Below are positions 13,170 through 23,506 of a stretch of 64,000 nucleotides of DNA, piece after piece. A program made the position numbers and the translations under genes. How positions within the stretch are numbered: the first letter of the stretch is position 1; every line of letters starts with the position of its first letter. Source of the stretch: Phymorhynchus buccinoides (taxonomy: Eukaryota; Mollusca; Gastropoda; Neogastropoda; Raphitomidae); NCBI GenBank assembly GCA_017654935.2, contig CM065704.1:22973766-23037765 (forward strand). Reading direction: 5' to 3'. The notes under the pieces were generated by a model. That model saw nothing but the letters and a program-made list of their open reading frames with translations, was not told the DNA's origin and did not search any database.

Positions 13170-13758
13170 ATCTACTACTAGTAATAACAATAATAGTTTA
13201 AATTATATGAATTATGCTAAATAGCGAAATAACATCATGCAGATGGGCAGATTGCTTTCCGCGATATCTTGTTCTTATGTGCATTCATTATATTCCACAT
13301 TCAATCTGAGTTGCGGTTGTGCTGGCTCAGAAGAAAGACGGGGGACTATTGGAAAGCAGTACATTATAAAATCACTAGTGGAACACTTGCTTTACTTAAA
13401 ATATTTGGCAATATTCGCCTTTAACCACCAACATATCCAAAGTCTGAAGATCAGGATCTACAATATAATTTGAGCATAATAGTAGGAACAGAAAATGAAT
13501 AACTGAATGGAGAAAAAAAAAAACCAAGTCAAGAAGCTTAAAAAGAAAACGCCCACTCTAAGTCTCGACAGTATTCTGCCAGCAAACAAATGATTGACGG
13601 GAAAACTTTAAAATACAAAAAATCAATTCATCTGCATTCAAATATTTTGTTGAAAGCTTGCAGAAATGACTAAACAGAAACGAACAATTTTGAGCATGAT
13701 TAACCCTCTAGCATTCATAATACCCCACGCCTGTGCTATAAATGCATCATTTATGATA

Positions 13759-13927
13759 CAGTGGAACCTCCCTTATAAGACCTTCAAAAATCATCCAAAA
13801 TGAGGTCTTAACACGGAGGGGTCTTATAAGGGAGGTAATTTTAATACAAAGAATGGCAATGTCCCAGAGAAGTAGGTCGTATATGAGAGGGAGTTATAAT
13901 GGGAGGTCTTTAAGGGAGGTTGCACTG
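13759..13927. mobile_element. TA-flanked MITE family A, copy A1
   Basis: Terminal inverted repeats begin CAGTGGAACCTCCCTTATAA and end GGAGGTTGCACTG, with TA on each side. Internally it repeats short TCTTATAAGGGAGG motifs. The TA duplication and CAGTGGAAC terminus fit a Tc1/mariner-pogo (Tigger-like) non-autonomous element. No transposase is encoded. Confidence 0.82.
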
Positions 13928-13967
13928 TACTGCTCCAACCCATGTCGAGGAAATTCTATCACAAAAT

Positions 13968-14032
13968 AATGAGCAAAATTTATATAGCGCCCATCCTATG
14001 TAGGCTACAGGGCGCTTTACACATAATTGAAA
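13968..14032 (-). repeat. Retroposon 3' tail (GCGCTATATAAA..TTATT type), copy G1
   Basis: On the minus strand the sequence runs AAAGCGCCCTGTAG...GGGCGCTATATAAATTTTG and on toward TTATT. Similar tails occur at 35565-35632, 54245-54300 and 61515-61582. This motif is typical of 3' ends of SINE/LINE retroposons in aquatic animals. Confidence 0.5.
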
Positions 14033-14225
14033 ATGGAATAAAAACATGAAACCGAAATCCAATAACATGAGCAGAAAATACACATAGCAATGAACAACTC
14101 GGTGCTGTGACTACTACTACTCACTACTTATAATAGGCCTAATACAAGTAGGCATTGTTACACAATTTGCCAACATGAAATAAAATTATATATTCACGAC
14201 ACACTCGTACAACATACACCCAAGC

Positions 14226-14256
<31 letters not shown>

Positions 14257-15213
14257 CATGCATACATACACCCATATGCTTAAACAACACACGTACACCA
14301 CACACACTTACATAACCGACGCACATAAAACACGTGATGATACACAAGATAGACAAAGAGAGTGGCTGGCAATATTTCTAAGTTTCAGATGCATGAAGTG
14401 CAAGCCATGACAAAAGGCTATCTCTAAGCCTAAATACCACATAATAATTATGATAAAGACTCCATGAATTTCACCTCGGGTATACACTGAACGTTCCTAA
14501 AAGTAACGCTACTGCTTTGAGGATCGATGCTGAATGAATGGTCTAGTTCGAAGGAACTGCATTTTTTAAGTACAAAAAATGTGAGCATTAACACGATTCT
14601 ACAAGGGTTAAAATTCCACTCTTGTCCCCAAACTCAATGGTACGAAAAAAATGCGGTAGTCCGTGCATCTGTATGCTTCATAAGTTATTGTATTTGGCCG
14701 CACATGCTCCTAGTCTGACTCATTGACGTGCTGTGGTTTACCATTACTGAAGAAAACCGTTCATTGTCCAGCTCTCACTTCACTTAAATTAAATAATTAT
14801 ACCATTGTGCGGCAAGCCATGTAAACAGGCTTTTTGGCTCACTCGGTGTTAACGAAGTGATTCAGTGTTCTCATCATTGTTCGGTTGTGTGTATGTAATA
14901 TGTTGTCTGTGGTCAAAACTCTTAACAACACATGCACTTAAACCTTAACTACACATGCACTCTTCTAAAAAAAATCCTTTAACATTGCAATTTTCTCTGA
15001 AACTACAAATGCGATAATAGCACAATCAAACTTTGCAAGGTGATAAATACCATCATTTTGTTTGCAGTGACTCAAAAGTAGCCAGAGTGATGTGATGTAA
15101 TCGGTTATTAACCTTTGAAGCGAGAGTACATGCGAACGTAAGTAGGGAAGTCGTTGCGAGTGTCTGTGTGTGCGCGCGCGCGCCCGATTGCGCGCGCGTG
15201 TGTGTGTGCCAGT
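14033..15213. other. Intergenic stretch with CA-rich microsatellites
   Basis: It contains (CA)n at 14229-14256 and degenerate CA/CGCA-rich sequence to about 14340. A 55 bp segment (14517-14572) recurs at 16094-16147. No gene is seen. Confidence 0.5.
15165..15208. repeat. Alternating (GC)/(GT) tract
   Basis: Purine-pyrimidine alternation (TGTGTGCGCGCGCGC... GCGCGCGCGTGTGTGTG) with one short break is a classic Z-DNA-prone sequence. Confidence 0.8.
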
Positions 15214-15690
15214 CAGTCGTGTCCGACCACAGCTTCCAGATAGCAGAGGAATCGACTGCTATTCTGGAAGGCTGCATTGTAATGTGTTTATAATGGAGAT
15301 GCCTAACCCAGCGCACATCCCCACTTGTTCAACCAAAGCAAAGATATTCTAAAAGGGTAAGATGGATTACTTAAAAGCTCGACGAACCGGGCTGATAGAG
15401 TTATCGTTAGTGCGGACGTGTACACTATTCACAGTGGAGGCTATCCAAAAACTCGGACTGGAACTTGAACGGAGAATTCAACTGGCCTATCGATGTGTAA
15501 AATGTGTCACGTTTCAAAGGGACACAACCAGTGTTTCTGTCCTCACTACTCATAATTTTATTATAGGGAAAAGAGACCGGATGTTTATCTTCCCCTGTAC
15601 AGTCTTTGACCAAAGAGACTTTAAACATAGCGATGGGGAAGGTCCCCAAAGGCCAACAGATCCCATTAATAGCCAGTGCAAGTGCCTCCT
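15214..15690 (-). repeat. Dispersed repeat F, interrupted copy F1
   Basis: 15214-15265 is the reverse complement of the 3' part of the repeat at 22463-22717 (CTATCTGGAAG..TCGGACACGAC). 15635-15690 is the reverse complement of the 5' part, shared with 51862-51920 (TTGCACTGGCT... TTGGCCTTTGGGGACC). About 370 bp of other sequence lies between, so this copy looks interrupted or rearranged. Confidence 0.6.
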
Positions 15691-15771
15691 TGTTTGAGGG
15701 TCAGATATTTATATATATATAAAAAAAAATGTACCATGCTGTTCCTTTACTGTAAAAATATATTTGTTTTA

Positions 15772-16098
<327 letters not shown>

Positions 16099-16162
16099 AT
16101 CAATACTGAATGAATGGTCTAGTTCGAATGAACTGCATTTTTAAAGTATTTTTTTAAAATAT

Positions 16163-16262
16163 TCTGCGTTCCCCGGCCATAATGGGTAAGGTATGAATGT
16201 ATCCGGTTTTCAGTTTTCACTGGTCTCCCCGCTGCATGCAGCCGATATGTTCCGATTTTGGA
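16163..16262. repeat. Dispersed repeat H, copy H1
   Basis: A segment of about 100 bp (ATTCTGCG..CCC.GGCCA; TTTTCAGTTTTCACTGGTCT; CCCCGCTGCATGCAGCC) matches 40458-40560 in the same orientation. The family is unrecognised. Confidence 0.6.
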
Positions 16263-16735
16263 GGAATGGGACGCATCAACTTAAGAAAACATAGGTGATT
16301 GTACGCAGTGGTTCATAAGACATTGCCAGAAAGAAAAACAAGGTCAAATGTGAAGGCCAAGGTCAACAAGATGATTGATTATCATTTATCAGTGATTATC
16401 AGTTTAACCTTCTATAACCTTGAGCTTCGTCTACAAACTTACCAAATTTGGGTACTGTAACCACGAAAATGTGAAACAAAATATTGCGAAGACAACAATT
16501 TGAGATGCCTAAGGTCAAACCTTAAGGTCAAGGTCAACAAGGGTACAGCTATTCAGCATCCTGGCTTATACTACATTAAGCCAATGTACCCATTTACCAG
16601 AATGGGGGCTCACACGGATTGCAAAGATAATTATGAGAGACGTGGCAACGATTATAAATGTGTGTTTTAAGGTTTAACTTCAAGGCCAATATCAACAAGG
16701 TCTTAAGAAAAAGAGGAACACTTACAAATGAGGTG
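16263..16735. other. AAGGTCA-rich stretch
   Basis: It has several AAGGTCA / AGGTCAAGGTCAACAAG motifs (near 16340, 16365, 16510-16535), like those in the 308 bp duplication at 58.1-58.7 kb. No gene is seen. Confidence 0.45.
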
Positions 16736-16738
16736 CGC

Positions 16739-17270
16739 GGACACAAACCCACAGGACAAAAGCCCACCGGACAATGCATAAGCCCACCGGACAAAAGCCC
16801 ACATCGTTATCTGGTAAAACGGACAAAACCCCACTCAAGGGGTGATATGATACATAGACAGACACAGGAAATAGGGGAAAGAATAGAGAGAGACAGGAAC
16901 AGACAGAAACACAAGAGAGAAAAAGTCTGATTGACAAAGAGACATGTATAGTGACAAAGAGAGACAGGGACAGACACAAAATCTGGAGAGATATGTTTAT
17001 GAATATGTTTTTCTAGGGGTTTAGACAGAAATGTAAGAAGAGAAATTGGTCTAAAATTATTCAAGTCAGAAGGATCTTTACTTTTAGGCAATGGTATAAC
17101 TTCTGCTGAGAGAGACAGACAGACAGAGACACAGGAACAATGTCTGGAGAGAGACAGAAATATAGAAGTATGTACCATATCACCCCTTGAGTCTGGGTTT
17201 GTCCGTTTTCCCAGAAAACGAGGTGGGTTTTTATCCAGTGGGCTTTTGTCCGGTGGGCTTTTGTTCGGAA
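16739..17270. mobile_element. Foldback element with GGACAAAAGCCCACC ends
   Basis: The left arm (16739-16850) contains GGACAAAAGCCCACCGGACA motifs and ACTCAAGGGGTGATATG. The right arm (17170-17270) is its inverse (CATATCACCCCTTGAGT, then GTGGGCTTTTGTCCGGTGG). The interior is rich in GAGAGACAGACA and holds a fragment of LINE reverse transcriptase at 16993-17106. It therefore looks like a composite DNA element that has captured retrotransposon DNA. Confidence 0.65.
16993..17106 (-). pseudogene. Non-LTR retrotransposon RT fragment
   Basis: The minus-strand translation contains VIPLPKSKDPSDLNNFRPIS followed by LLTFLSKPLEKHIHKH. This matches the conserved N-terminal block of the reverse transcriptase of Jockey/CR1/L2-type LINEs, in which N-(F/Y)-RPIS-LL-x-LSK-xLEK is diagnostic. 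Only about 38 residues remain, bounded on both sides by GACA-type simple sequence, so it is a small dead fragment. The clade cannot be decided from this block alone. Confidence 0.8.
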
Positions 17271-17816
17271 TCCGTCTCCCCCTCTCAAATTTGATCCACA
17301 TTTTTTGAAAAAAGAAGAAGAAAAAAAGCGTGACATACGCACAAGCACACAGACAGAGAGGCCCCCAAACCAAAACATAGTCCTCGTTCTTATTCGTGGG
17401 CCTAGGACAACTACAAAAGAAAGCACCCGAACAGTGCAGAGCTGTCTATAAGAGGCTACGCCTAATTAGACGCTAAACCAACCATTGAGAGAGACAGTGC
17501 AGAGCTCCTCCGCCAAGGTAGCCCCCGTTTATTTACCTGAAGATTATTCAAGTATCTTCGCTTGAGACGGATCTGTTCTTAGCATGTTGCATTTTTCTTT
17601 TTAAACAGGGAAACGGCCTGACCCATATTTAGTGCGCAGTCCAATTACAAAAACACACACGCAAAACCATCCTTTCACTCACACAAATAGACCTAGACTA
17701 GTTCATTCGGGGCGTGACCGCGTGTCTTTACGATTTGTTTTACCTTCTAAACTAACGGATGTGAGAGTGGAGACAATCCTAAGCACTGATTTTACTTGCT
17801 TTATCCAACCTGTCCG

Positions 17817-17872
<56 letters not shown>

Positions 17873-18130
17873 TACCCCCGTCTCTCTCGCACTTATATGT
17901 TCTTCTTCTTATTTTTTAGGTTGTATGCGTAAGTTATGTATGAGAGAGGGCATAGTGAAAAGAATATAAGTTAATTAATGTAGCTTATCCGTCTTACCCT
18001 CAATAAGAAAAACAAAGTGTTCATTTTCAAATTCTTTCCCCTCTTTTTTCCTTTTCATGACATTTTACATATTTTCCTGAAAATAATTGTGCCAAACAAT
18101 GCAAATTATCTCCAACCTCTGTTATTGTAT
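17271..18130. other. Intergenic stretch around a 56-base poly-C
   Basis: No gene is seen. The frame at 17632-17919 reaches its length only by crossing the poly-C run as poly-Pro. Confidence 0.45.
17817..17872. repeat. Poly-C tract, 56 bases
   Basis: An uninterrupted run of 56 C, followed by TACCCCCG. The complement is a G56 run, strongly quadruplex-prone and error-prone in sequencing, so its true length is uncertain. Confidence 0.95.
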
Positions 18131-18140
18131 TAGTAGGGGA

Positions 18141-18345
18141 AGACGGGGTAAAAAGCGCATGGGCGGGTAAGAAGCCCATGCCAATTTTCTCATGAAATGA
18201 AGCAAATTTCAGTCAAATTTTGCCCATGAGACGAACGCTAAACATTAACACTCGTCTCATGGGCAAAATTTGACTGAAATTTGCTTCAGTTCATGAGATA
18301 ATTGGCATGGGCTTCTTACCCGCCCATGGGCTTTTTACCCCGTCT
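18141..18345. mobile_element. Near-perfect foldback element (GACGGGGTAAAAAG ends)
   Basis: The left arm runs from AGACGGGGTAAAAAGC through CATGGGCGGGTAAGAAGCCC to CATGAGACGA. The right arm is its inverse, ending GCTTTTTACCCCGTCT. Each arm is about 90 bp with only a few mismatches, around a loop of about 20 bp. It has no ORF, so it is a single young foldback MITE. Confidence 0.8.
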
Positions 18346-18547
18346 TACACTATAACCCACATGTTGCTCCTACGTCGACATCTTCCGCTAGCAAGTAGCA
18401 ACCACCGCCTCGATCTACCCCCCCCCCCCCCACCACCACCACTCACTTTGCTGCCACACCTCTTATGATAATGAAATTCTCGCCTGTCCGTTTCTTACAC
18501 AGGGCGAATGTGAACGTTTCGCAGCTACATCGGTGTGAATCTCGTAT

Positions 18548-19022
18548 GTCGTCGTCGATCACTCAGACAGCTAGGTTCCTGTCAAATGAGCACAGATGCA
18601 TTATGCTGCCGTTATGCACCCAGCTAAGAGAAAATCTTTCTAATAGTTTGAGAAAATCTTTCTAATAGTTTGAGAAAATCTTTCTAATAGTTTGAGAACA
18701 TCTTTCTAAGAGTTTGAGAACATCTTTTCTAAGAGTTTGAGAACATCTTTCTAAGAGTTTGAGAACATCTTTCTAAGAGTTTGAGAACATCTTTCTAAGA
18801 GTTTGAGAACATCTTTCTAAGAGTTTGAGAAAATCTTTCTAAGATTGTTTGGGGAATTAACGCAGGAGAATGGACCAGTAAGACAGAAAGGTAGTCGATG
18901 AAAGTAAGCACAGGGAAAAGGCAGAGTCAAAGAGAGTGACAGATTAGAGGAAGTTACAAGCAAAGAACTTCTAGAAGGTGGGGGAACAATGTGCGAAAGA
19001 CCCCCCGGTATCCCCACGGGGG
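18548..19022 (-). mobile_element. (GAA)n-tailed retroposon, copy C2, with internal minisatellite
   Basis: It is in the same family as 54829-55127 but reversed, ending at the CCCCGTGGGG-type 5' edge near 19011-19022. It is longer than its sisters because a 22 bp unit has been amplified inside it (18625-18843). The tail is degenerate (GTCGTCGTCGATC). Confidence 0.75.
18625..18843. repeat. 22 bp minisatellite (~10 copies)
   Basis: The unit is TTTGAGAAAATCTTTCTAAT plus AG, with variants AACATC and AAGAG. It matches the GGAAATCTTTTT-type segment that is single in other copies of the same retroposon family, so it arose by local amplification. Confidence 0.85.
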
Positions 19023-20616
19023 ACAAAAATCTTATGTTTGCCGAAAAACTTTGCAAGAGCAACAGGCATAGCTTGGACATGGTGCGTGGCGGACAGTCAC
19101 GTGATAATTTACTTGACAGACTTGAGAGATCGAATGTCAAAATCGCAGCAGAAGTCTTTGATGAAAGTTAGTTTAACGGCTTAGGGGGCTGCAGCCCCCA
19201 CCCTTTTTCCTAAAACAATACCACCCAAAAACAATTCATGTCGCCGAGCGGCATCTAAATTTCCTCGCGGGCTATACCTAGCACTCCGTTGATAGGTACT
19301 TATGGTTCAAAACATGTTTCAATAGGGATATGAACAGTAATGGCATTAGTCCTTTATTTCATGCCAAGATTGCACTATTTTGCTTCTCGGATTTAAAACA
19401 TTTCCGGGGGAGCATACCTTGAGCGGCCAACCTAGGGGTCTTGGTGCTTCGCACCTTCGATGAATTAGCCCCCACCCCTTACAAATTTAGGTCCGGCCCT
19501 GAATATCGGCATGATTTGTTGCCAATCTGAGCCAAGCAAGTGTGCTTGGGTGTCCTTTCTTACTATGTCATCGAGTTGAATGATAAAAATAGTGTGATAT
19601 TAATTTTCTGCGAACAAAATTTGATGTACTGTGTAGCCTACGTGAATCAAAGGGAACTGATCTAAAGATAATTTGTCTCCCTTTCAGAGGTGAGAAATAA
19701 GAGGAAAGCATGTGACTCCTTTTACTAAAGCTTAGTAAAAAGGTTTCCCACATAACTGTCAACAGTTTGCCTTTTTGCTCGCATGGAACGTTTACGGTGA
19801 AACGATGCTCCGGATTCATGACCGTTGAGCCCATCCATTTTTCACGGCTTGTCTGCCCTGACAGTTTCTGCGTGACTGGTGCCACTGCGCATGAGCAGTC
19901 CAGGTGACGTCAGTGTCTCTGTTTATGCCTTACCTTTCGTCACAAAAGATAATAAATTGTTTTCTACGATGGAAGACAAACCCCCCCCCCCCCCCCCCCC
20001 ATCATCTTTAGTTGAAAGCCAAGTGGAAAAAAGAAGAAGGGCGGAGTGTTTATGGGGAGGGAGAGCGAAAGATGAGGATATACCATACTTGGAGCGGGGT
20101 GACGGTACAGGGAGGAGAGAAGGGAGGTGGGTGAAAGGGAGGTTTATAGGCTACTGTGTATAAAACGTGCGAGAGGAGAAAACAATTCCGTTATATAAAC
20201 AGGAAAGTCAGGGGAGTGACACACTTCAGCAAAAGGAAATTGGTACTTCAGAATATTTTTTCAACACCAAATTTTCTTGTGTTAAAAAATCAGTGTGCTT
20301 GTGTATTATTCGGTTTTCTTGTGAAAGGTAAGAATAAGGGAACTGCAGCATATTTGAGCACCTTTACTTTAAGCTCCATTATTCAGAAAACGTCAGCACA
20401 GAATTTTACCGATAGCATCTCAGTAAGTCAGAAACACCACATACTTCATTTTCAACACATCTATTTTTCTTTTCATGAAGTTAAGGATAACCGAAATAAT
20501 GCAACTTTTGTGATTTGCAAAAAAAGCTCAAATTAGCATCACCTGAAGCAATATTGAGCACCAATGTTTCTACTATAGGTCTCTGTTTGTCTGCATGTCA
20601 CCAAGAGAGAAATAGT

Positions 20617-20620
<4 letters not shown>
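19023..20620. other. Intergenic stretch, no gene supported
   Basis: It contains a 20-base poly-C (19981-20000) and short frames with no recognisable domains. GGGGCTGCAGCCCCC at 19185-19199 is a short hairpin. Confidence 0.4.
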
Positions 20621-20707
<87 letters not shown>

Positions 20708-20726
20708 TGTGTGTGTGCGTGTGTGC
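20621..20726. repeat. (GA)n followed by (GT)n
   Basis: About 42 GA units followed by a short GT/GCGT run. Confidence 0.95.
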
Positions 20727-20957
20727 TAATTATCCAGGCCTAAGCCTACATCTACCTGTCTGTCTCTAGTTATATCTTGTCCAAAATTGTCTTCTAATGA
20801 AACTCACGGGAGAGCTGGAAAACAGAGGGTCGAAGTTCAGAAAAATAACTTTATTCTTTCTCTTGCGCGGCTCTGTAGTCAGCCCACTATATACGTCCTC
20901 ATGCACTGCGCGCTAAATTTCTAGAGAACCTGGCGAGGTTGTGGAAAGCCTCCTTAA

Positions 20958-21195
20958 CCCTTTCATCGCCAGCCACATTTCAGCCAAAAATGTCCTTTAA
21001 ATTTACCTGGGTAGAGAACAAAATCCATCTGCAGTATTGGGGATTCTTCTGTGACACATATAAAATAAGGTCTATCCTTACTTCCCAAAACTAAGACAAT
21101 AGGGCCTTTGGATAATAGACCCCAAATTGATGCCTTTTAGTGACATAGGTGTTAAATTACTGTGGTGCTAAAATGCGACTTTGGCGATGAAAGGG
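20958..21195. mobile_element. piggyBac-like MITE, copy P1
   Basis: Inverted termini CCCTTTCATCGCCA and TGGCGATGAAAGGG are bounded by TTAA on both sides (20954-20957 and 21196-21199). CCC(T)-type termini with a TTAA target duplication are the signature of piggyBac-type non-autonomous elements. Sister copies are at 26430, 39166 and 52096. Confidence 0.85.
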
Positions 21196-21298
21196 TTAAA
21201 TATGACTGCAACTACAACTTCTCTACGATATGATGCGATACGAGAGTCCCACAGCTAAAAAACCCACAATTGTAGGTCGAGCCACACTCTTGGCGCGG

Positions 21299-21449
21299 GG
21301 CCCTGAAGGGTCCACTAAAATCGCACGACTGTACGATACGATTCGATCCCGTGTCTCTAAGAACAAAATGTGATTGGCGCATCGAGACCACGTGATCGAA
21401 TCGTATCGTACAGTCGTGCGATTTTAGTGGACGTGTGGATGGCCCTTAA
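21299..21449. mobile_element. Foldback MITE, copy Q2
   Basis: Arms of about 55 bp (GGGTCCACTAAAATCGCACG ... CGTGCGATTTTAGTGGAC) carry inner CGATCCCGTGTCTCTAAG / GCATCGAGACCACGTGATCG. The organisation is the same as 10766-10892. Confidence 0.75.
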
Positions 21450-21535
21450 TAATACACTGCTGATAATTATGCGTTCTCAATACGCTGTCACTATTTCACA
21501 CACACTTGCCACTCTGTTGGTTTAAAGGTGGACCC

Positions 21536-22072
21536 TGACGGATGAGTTTTTGCAAGGAACACGTTGAGATCACCAGAAAGACAGCCTTTTCAAAGATCGG
21601 AACACTCACTTTGCTCTGGTTTCCTAGAAATCAAACCGTGAAAACAACGATTCCTCCTTGGCGGAGGTGCCGGAAAGAGAAGCCATTTTGGATGGAGTGG
21701 GTGGAGGCCAAACCCATTGTGGTTGAAACTTTTTCTTTTTCGTAGTGCAGTAAAAAAAAAGAAGAAGCTATTTCCTTTGTTGTGAGCGAAACTCTTTTAG
21801 ATAAACTGCATAAAATAAAATAAAAAAAAAAAGGTTTGTATTGCGAAAAAATCGTGCAAACAATTTGGTCGCCATTACAAAAGAGACGGCACACGTCTTC
21901 TCTTTCAGTGAAATAATTTGACTTCCAGCACCTCTGCCAAGTATAAATCGCCGATTTGACGGTTTCATTTCAAGGAAACCAGAGCAAAGTGAGTGTTGCG
22001 ATCTCTGTAAATGGTGTTTTCATGGTGATCTCGATGTGTTTCTTGCAAAAACTCATCCGTCAGGGTCCACCT
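21536..22072. mobile_element. TTAA-flanked foldback DNA element, 537 bp
   Basis: Long inverted ends start AGGTGGACCCTGACGGATGA, with matching arms of about 100 bp (GAGTTTTTGCAAG..ACAC; CACTCACTTTGCTCTGGTTT). TTAA occurs at both edges (21532-21535 and 22073-22076). The ~330 bp interior has no transposase. It ends only 90 bp before the first coding exon of the mucin-like gene. Confidence 0.82.
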
Positions 22073-22161
22073 TTAAACATTTTTTAAAAATTATTTAAAA
22101 AACCCAAAATCAGTTTGTTGACGTTGTAGAGATTCTTCTACCACTTTGTGTGTTGTTGCAG

Positions 22162-22230
22162 ATATTCCCAATATGGCTGCTCTTCGCCTGGTCCTGATTT
22201 CCTTGGTGCTTTCTCACGTGATGTTTACAG
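22162..22230 (+). CDS. Mucin-like secreted protein, first coding exon (signal peptide)
   Basis: The ATG is at 22173. It reads MAALRLVLISLVLSHVMFT and stops one base into the next codon, at a consensus donor (ACAG then GTGAGC at 22231). The peptide is a good signal sequence, with one Arg near the N terminus and a hydrophobic core. Joined to the exon at 23074 in phase 1 it continues GAVAG, giving an A-V-A type signal-peptidase site across the junction. A TTGTTGCAG acceptor-like sequence just before 22162 suggests an upstream non-coding exon, or the transcription start may lie nearby. The exon sits 90 bp downstream of a TTAA-flanked transposon. Confidence rests on the matched phase and signal logic; I cannot confirm transcription. 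Confidence 0.75.
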
Positions 22231-22462
22231 GTGAGCTCATAATTATACTCAAACCAGTCCCAGGTGTCGTGATCACGAGTGCGTCTTAAGCAGTTAACTC
22301 TAACACAGTCAAGAAAGTTATATCCCCAGATCATTTTGCCAGATTGGCTCCATCAGTTGTCTTTTTCATGGCATGAGTTGTACAATGATGTTTTCTTTAA
22401 TTTTCTCTGGCAGTCAAGGGGTTAAGGTTATGATTCTTTGTTGTTTGATAGTTTTAGCCTTG

Positions 22463-22520
22463 AGATTAATTGGCCTTTGTGGAAACTCTCCAACGCCAAC
22501 CGTCCTAAAGTGCTTGTGGC

Positions 22521-22591
<71 letters not shown>

Positions 22592-22717
22592 GATGCACCC
22601 TGGGCAAAGCTTATCCTCTATTATATTTTAAAAATTCCAACCCAGCTGTTTAGAATAGCCGTTGCTTCCTCTGCTATCTGGAAGCCATTATCGGACACGA
22701 CAGACTGGAGCACACGT
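22463..22717 (+). repeat. Dispersed repeat F, copy F2 (intron of mucin-like gene)
   Basis: It shares TTGGCCTTTG..GGAAACT..CCAACGCCAAC, GGGATG.ACCCTG.GCAA and CTCTGCTATCTGG..TCGGA..ACGACAGAC with 51862-52087. A (GA)n run (22524-22587) has expanded within it. It is possibly a SINE; no A/B box pair was identified. Confidence 0.65.
22524..22587. repeat. (GA)n microsatellite inside repeat F2
   Basis: About 32 GA units, in place of the GAGAGAGTGGGGATG segment seen in the sister copy at 51952. Confidence 0.95.
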
Positions 22718-23073
22718 TTGTGAGAAGTCGTACTTTAAACAAAAAGAAAAAGAAATTCTGTGGAGGATGAGGGGAAGCAATTTGTTGACAAAACAGATTG
22801 GTATGAATTTAGACATTTGGGTGAGTCCTGGCTTCGGATGGGGACTTAACAAGTAAGACTGACGACCCGTGCGCTTTAATTAACGTGGTGACAGTCCTGA
22901 GATGACAATAGCTGTTGACAGGACTACAAACGACTGACCAACTCACTAATAAACTAACGTAAAAATGATGGGACTTTTAAAAAGCCCAACGGCTATCAGT
23001 TTTGTCCTTATTTGATCTGATGTGATGTGGTTGACGTGATTGACTTTCTGTATTGACGATATCTGGCCTACAG

Positions 23074-23463
23074 GGGCAGTAGCGGGGACGACGACGACAC
23101 CGGCAGCAGAATCGACCACCGTGGCCCAAGACAGCACCACCCAGGCCTCCTCCTCCTCCTCCACGTCCTCAGAACAATCCACGGCCTCCGCCACCAGCAG
23201 CGCCACAACCGCAGAAGCCACCACAACCCAAGCGGCCACCACAAGCCAAGAAGCCAGCACAACCGCTCAAGCTGCCACGACCACCGCGGATCAGTCCGGG
23301 GGCATCTTGCCAGACTCCAGCCAGTCCACCCAGCAGACTGCCACGGACAACCTGCCCTCCCCCGCCACCACTGTGGCACCACCCACCACCTCCACCACCA
23401 CCCCTTCACCCACCTCCACCGCTGCAGAAACCACTGCCGCCATCACCAGCACGGAAGCTGCCG

Positions 23464-23506
<43 letters not shown>

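Noticed and set aside
17632..17919. Proline-rich protein
   Set aside because: The Pro run is simply the 56-base poly-C tract; flanking residues show no conserved features.
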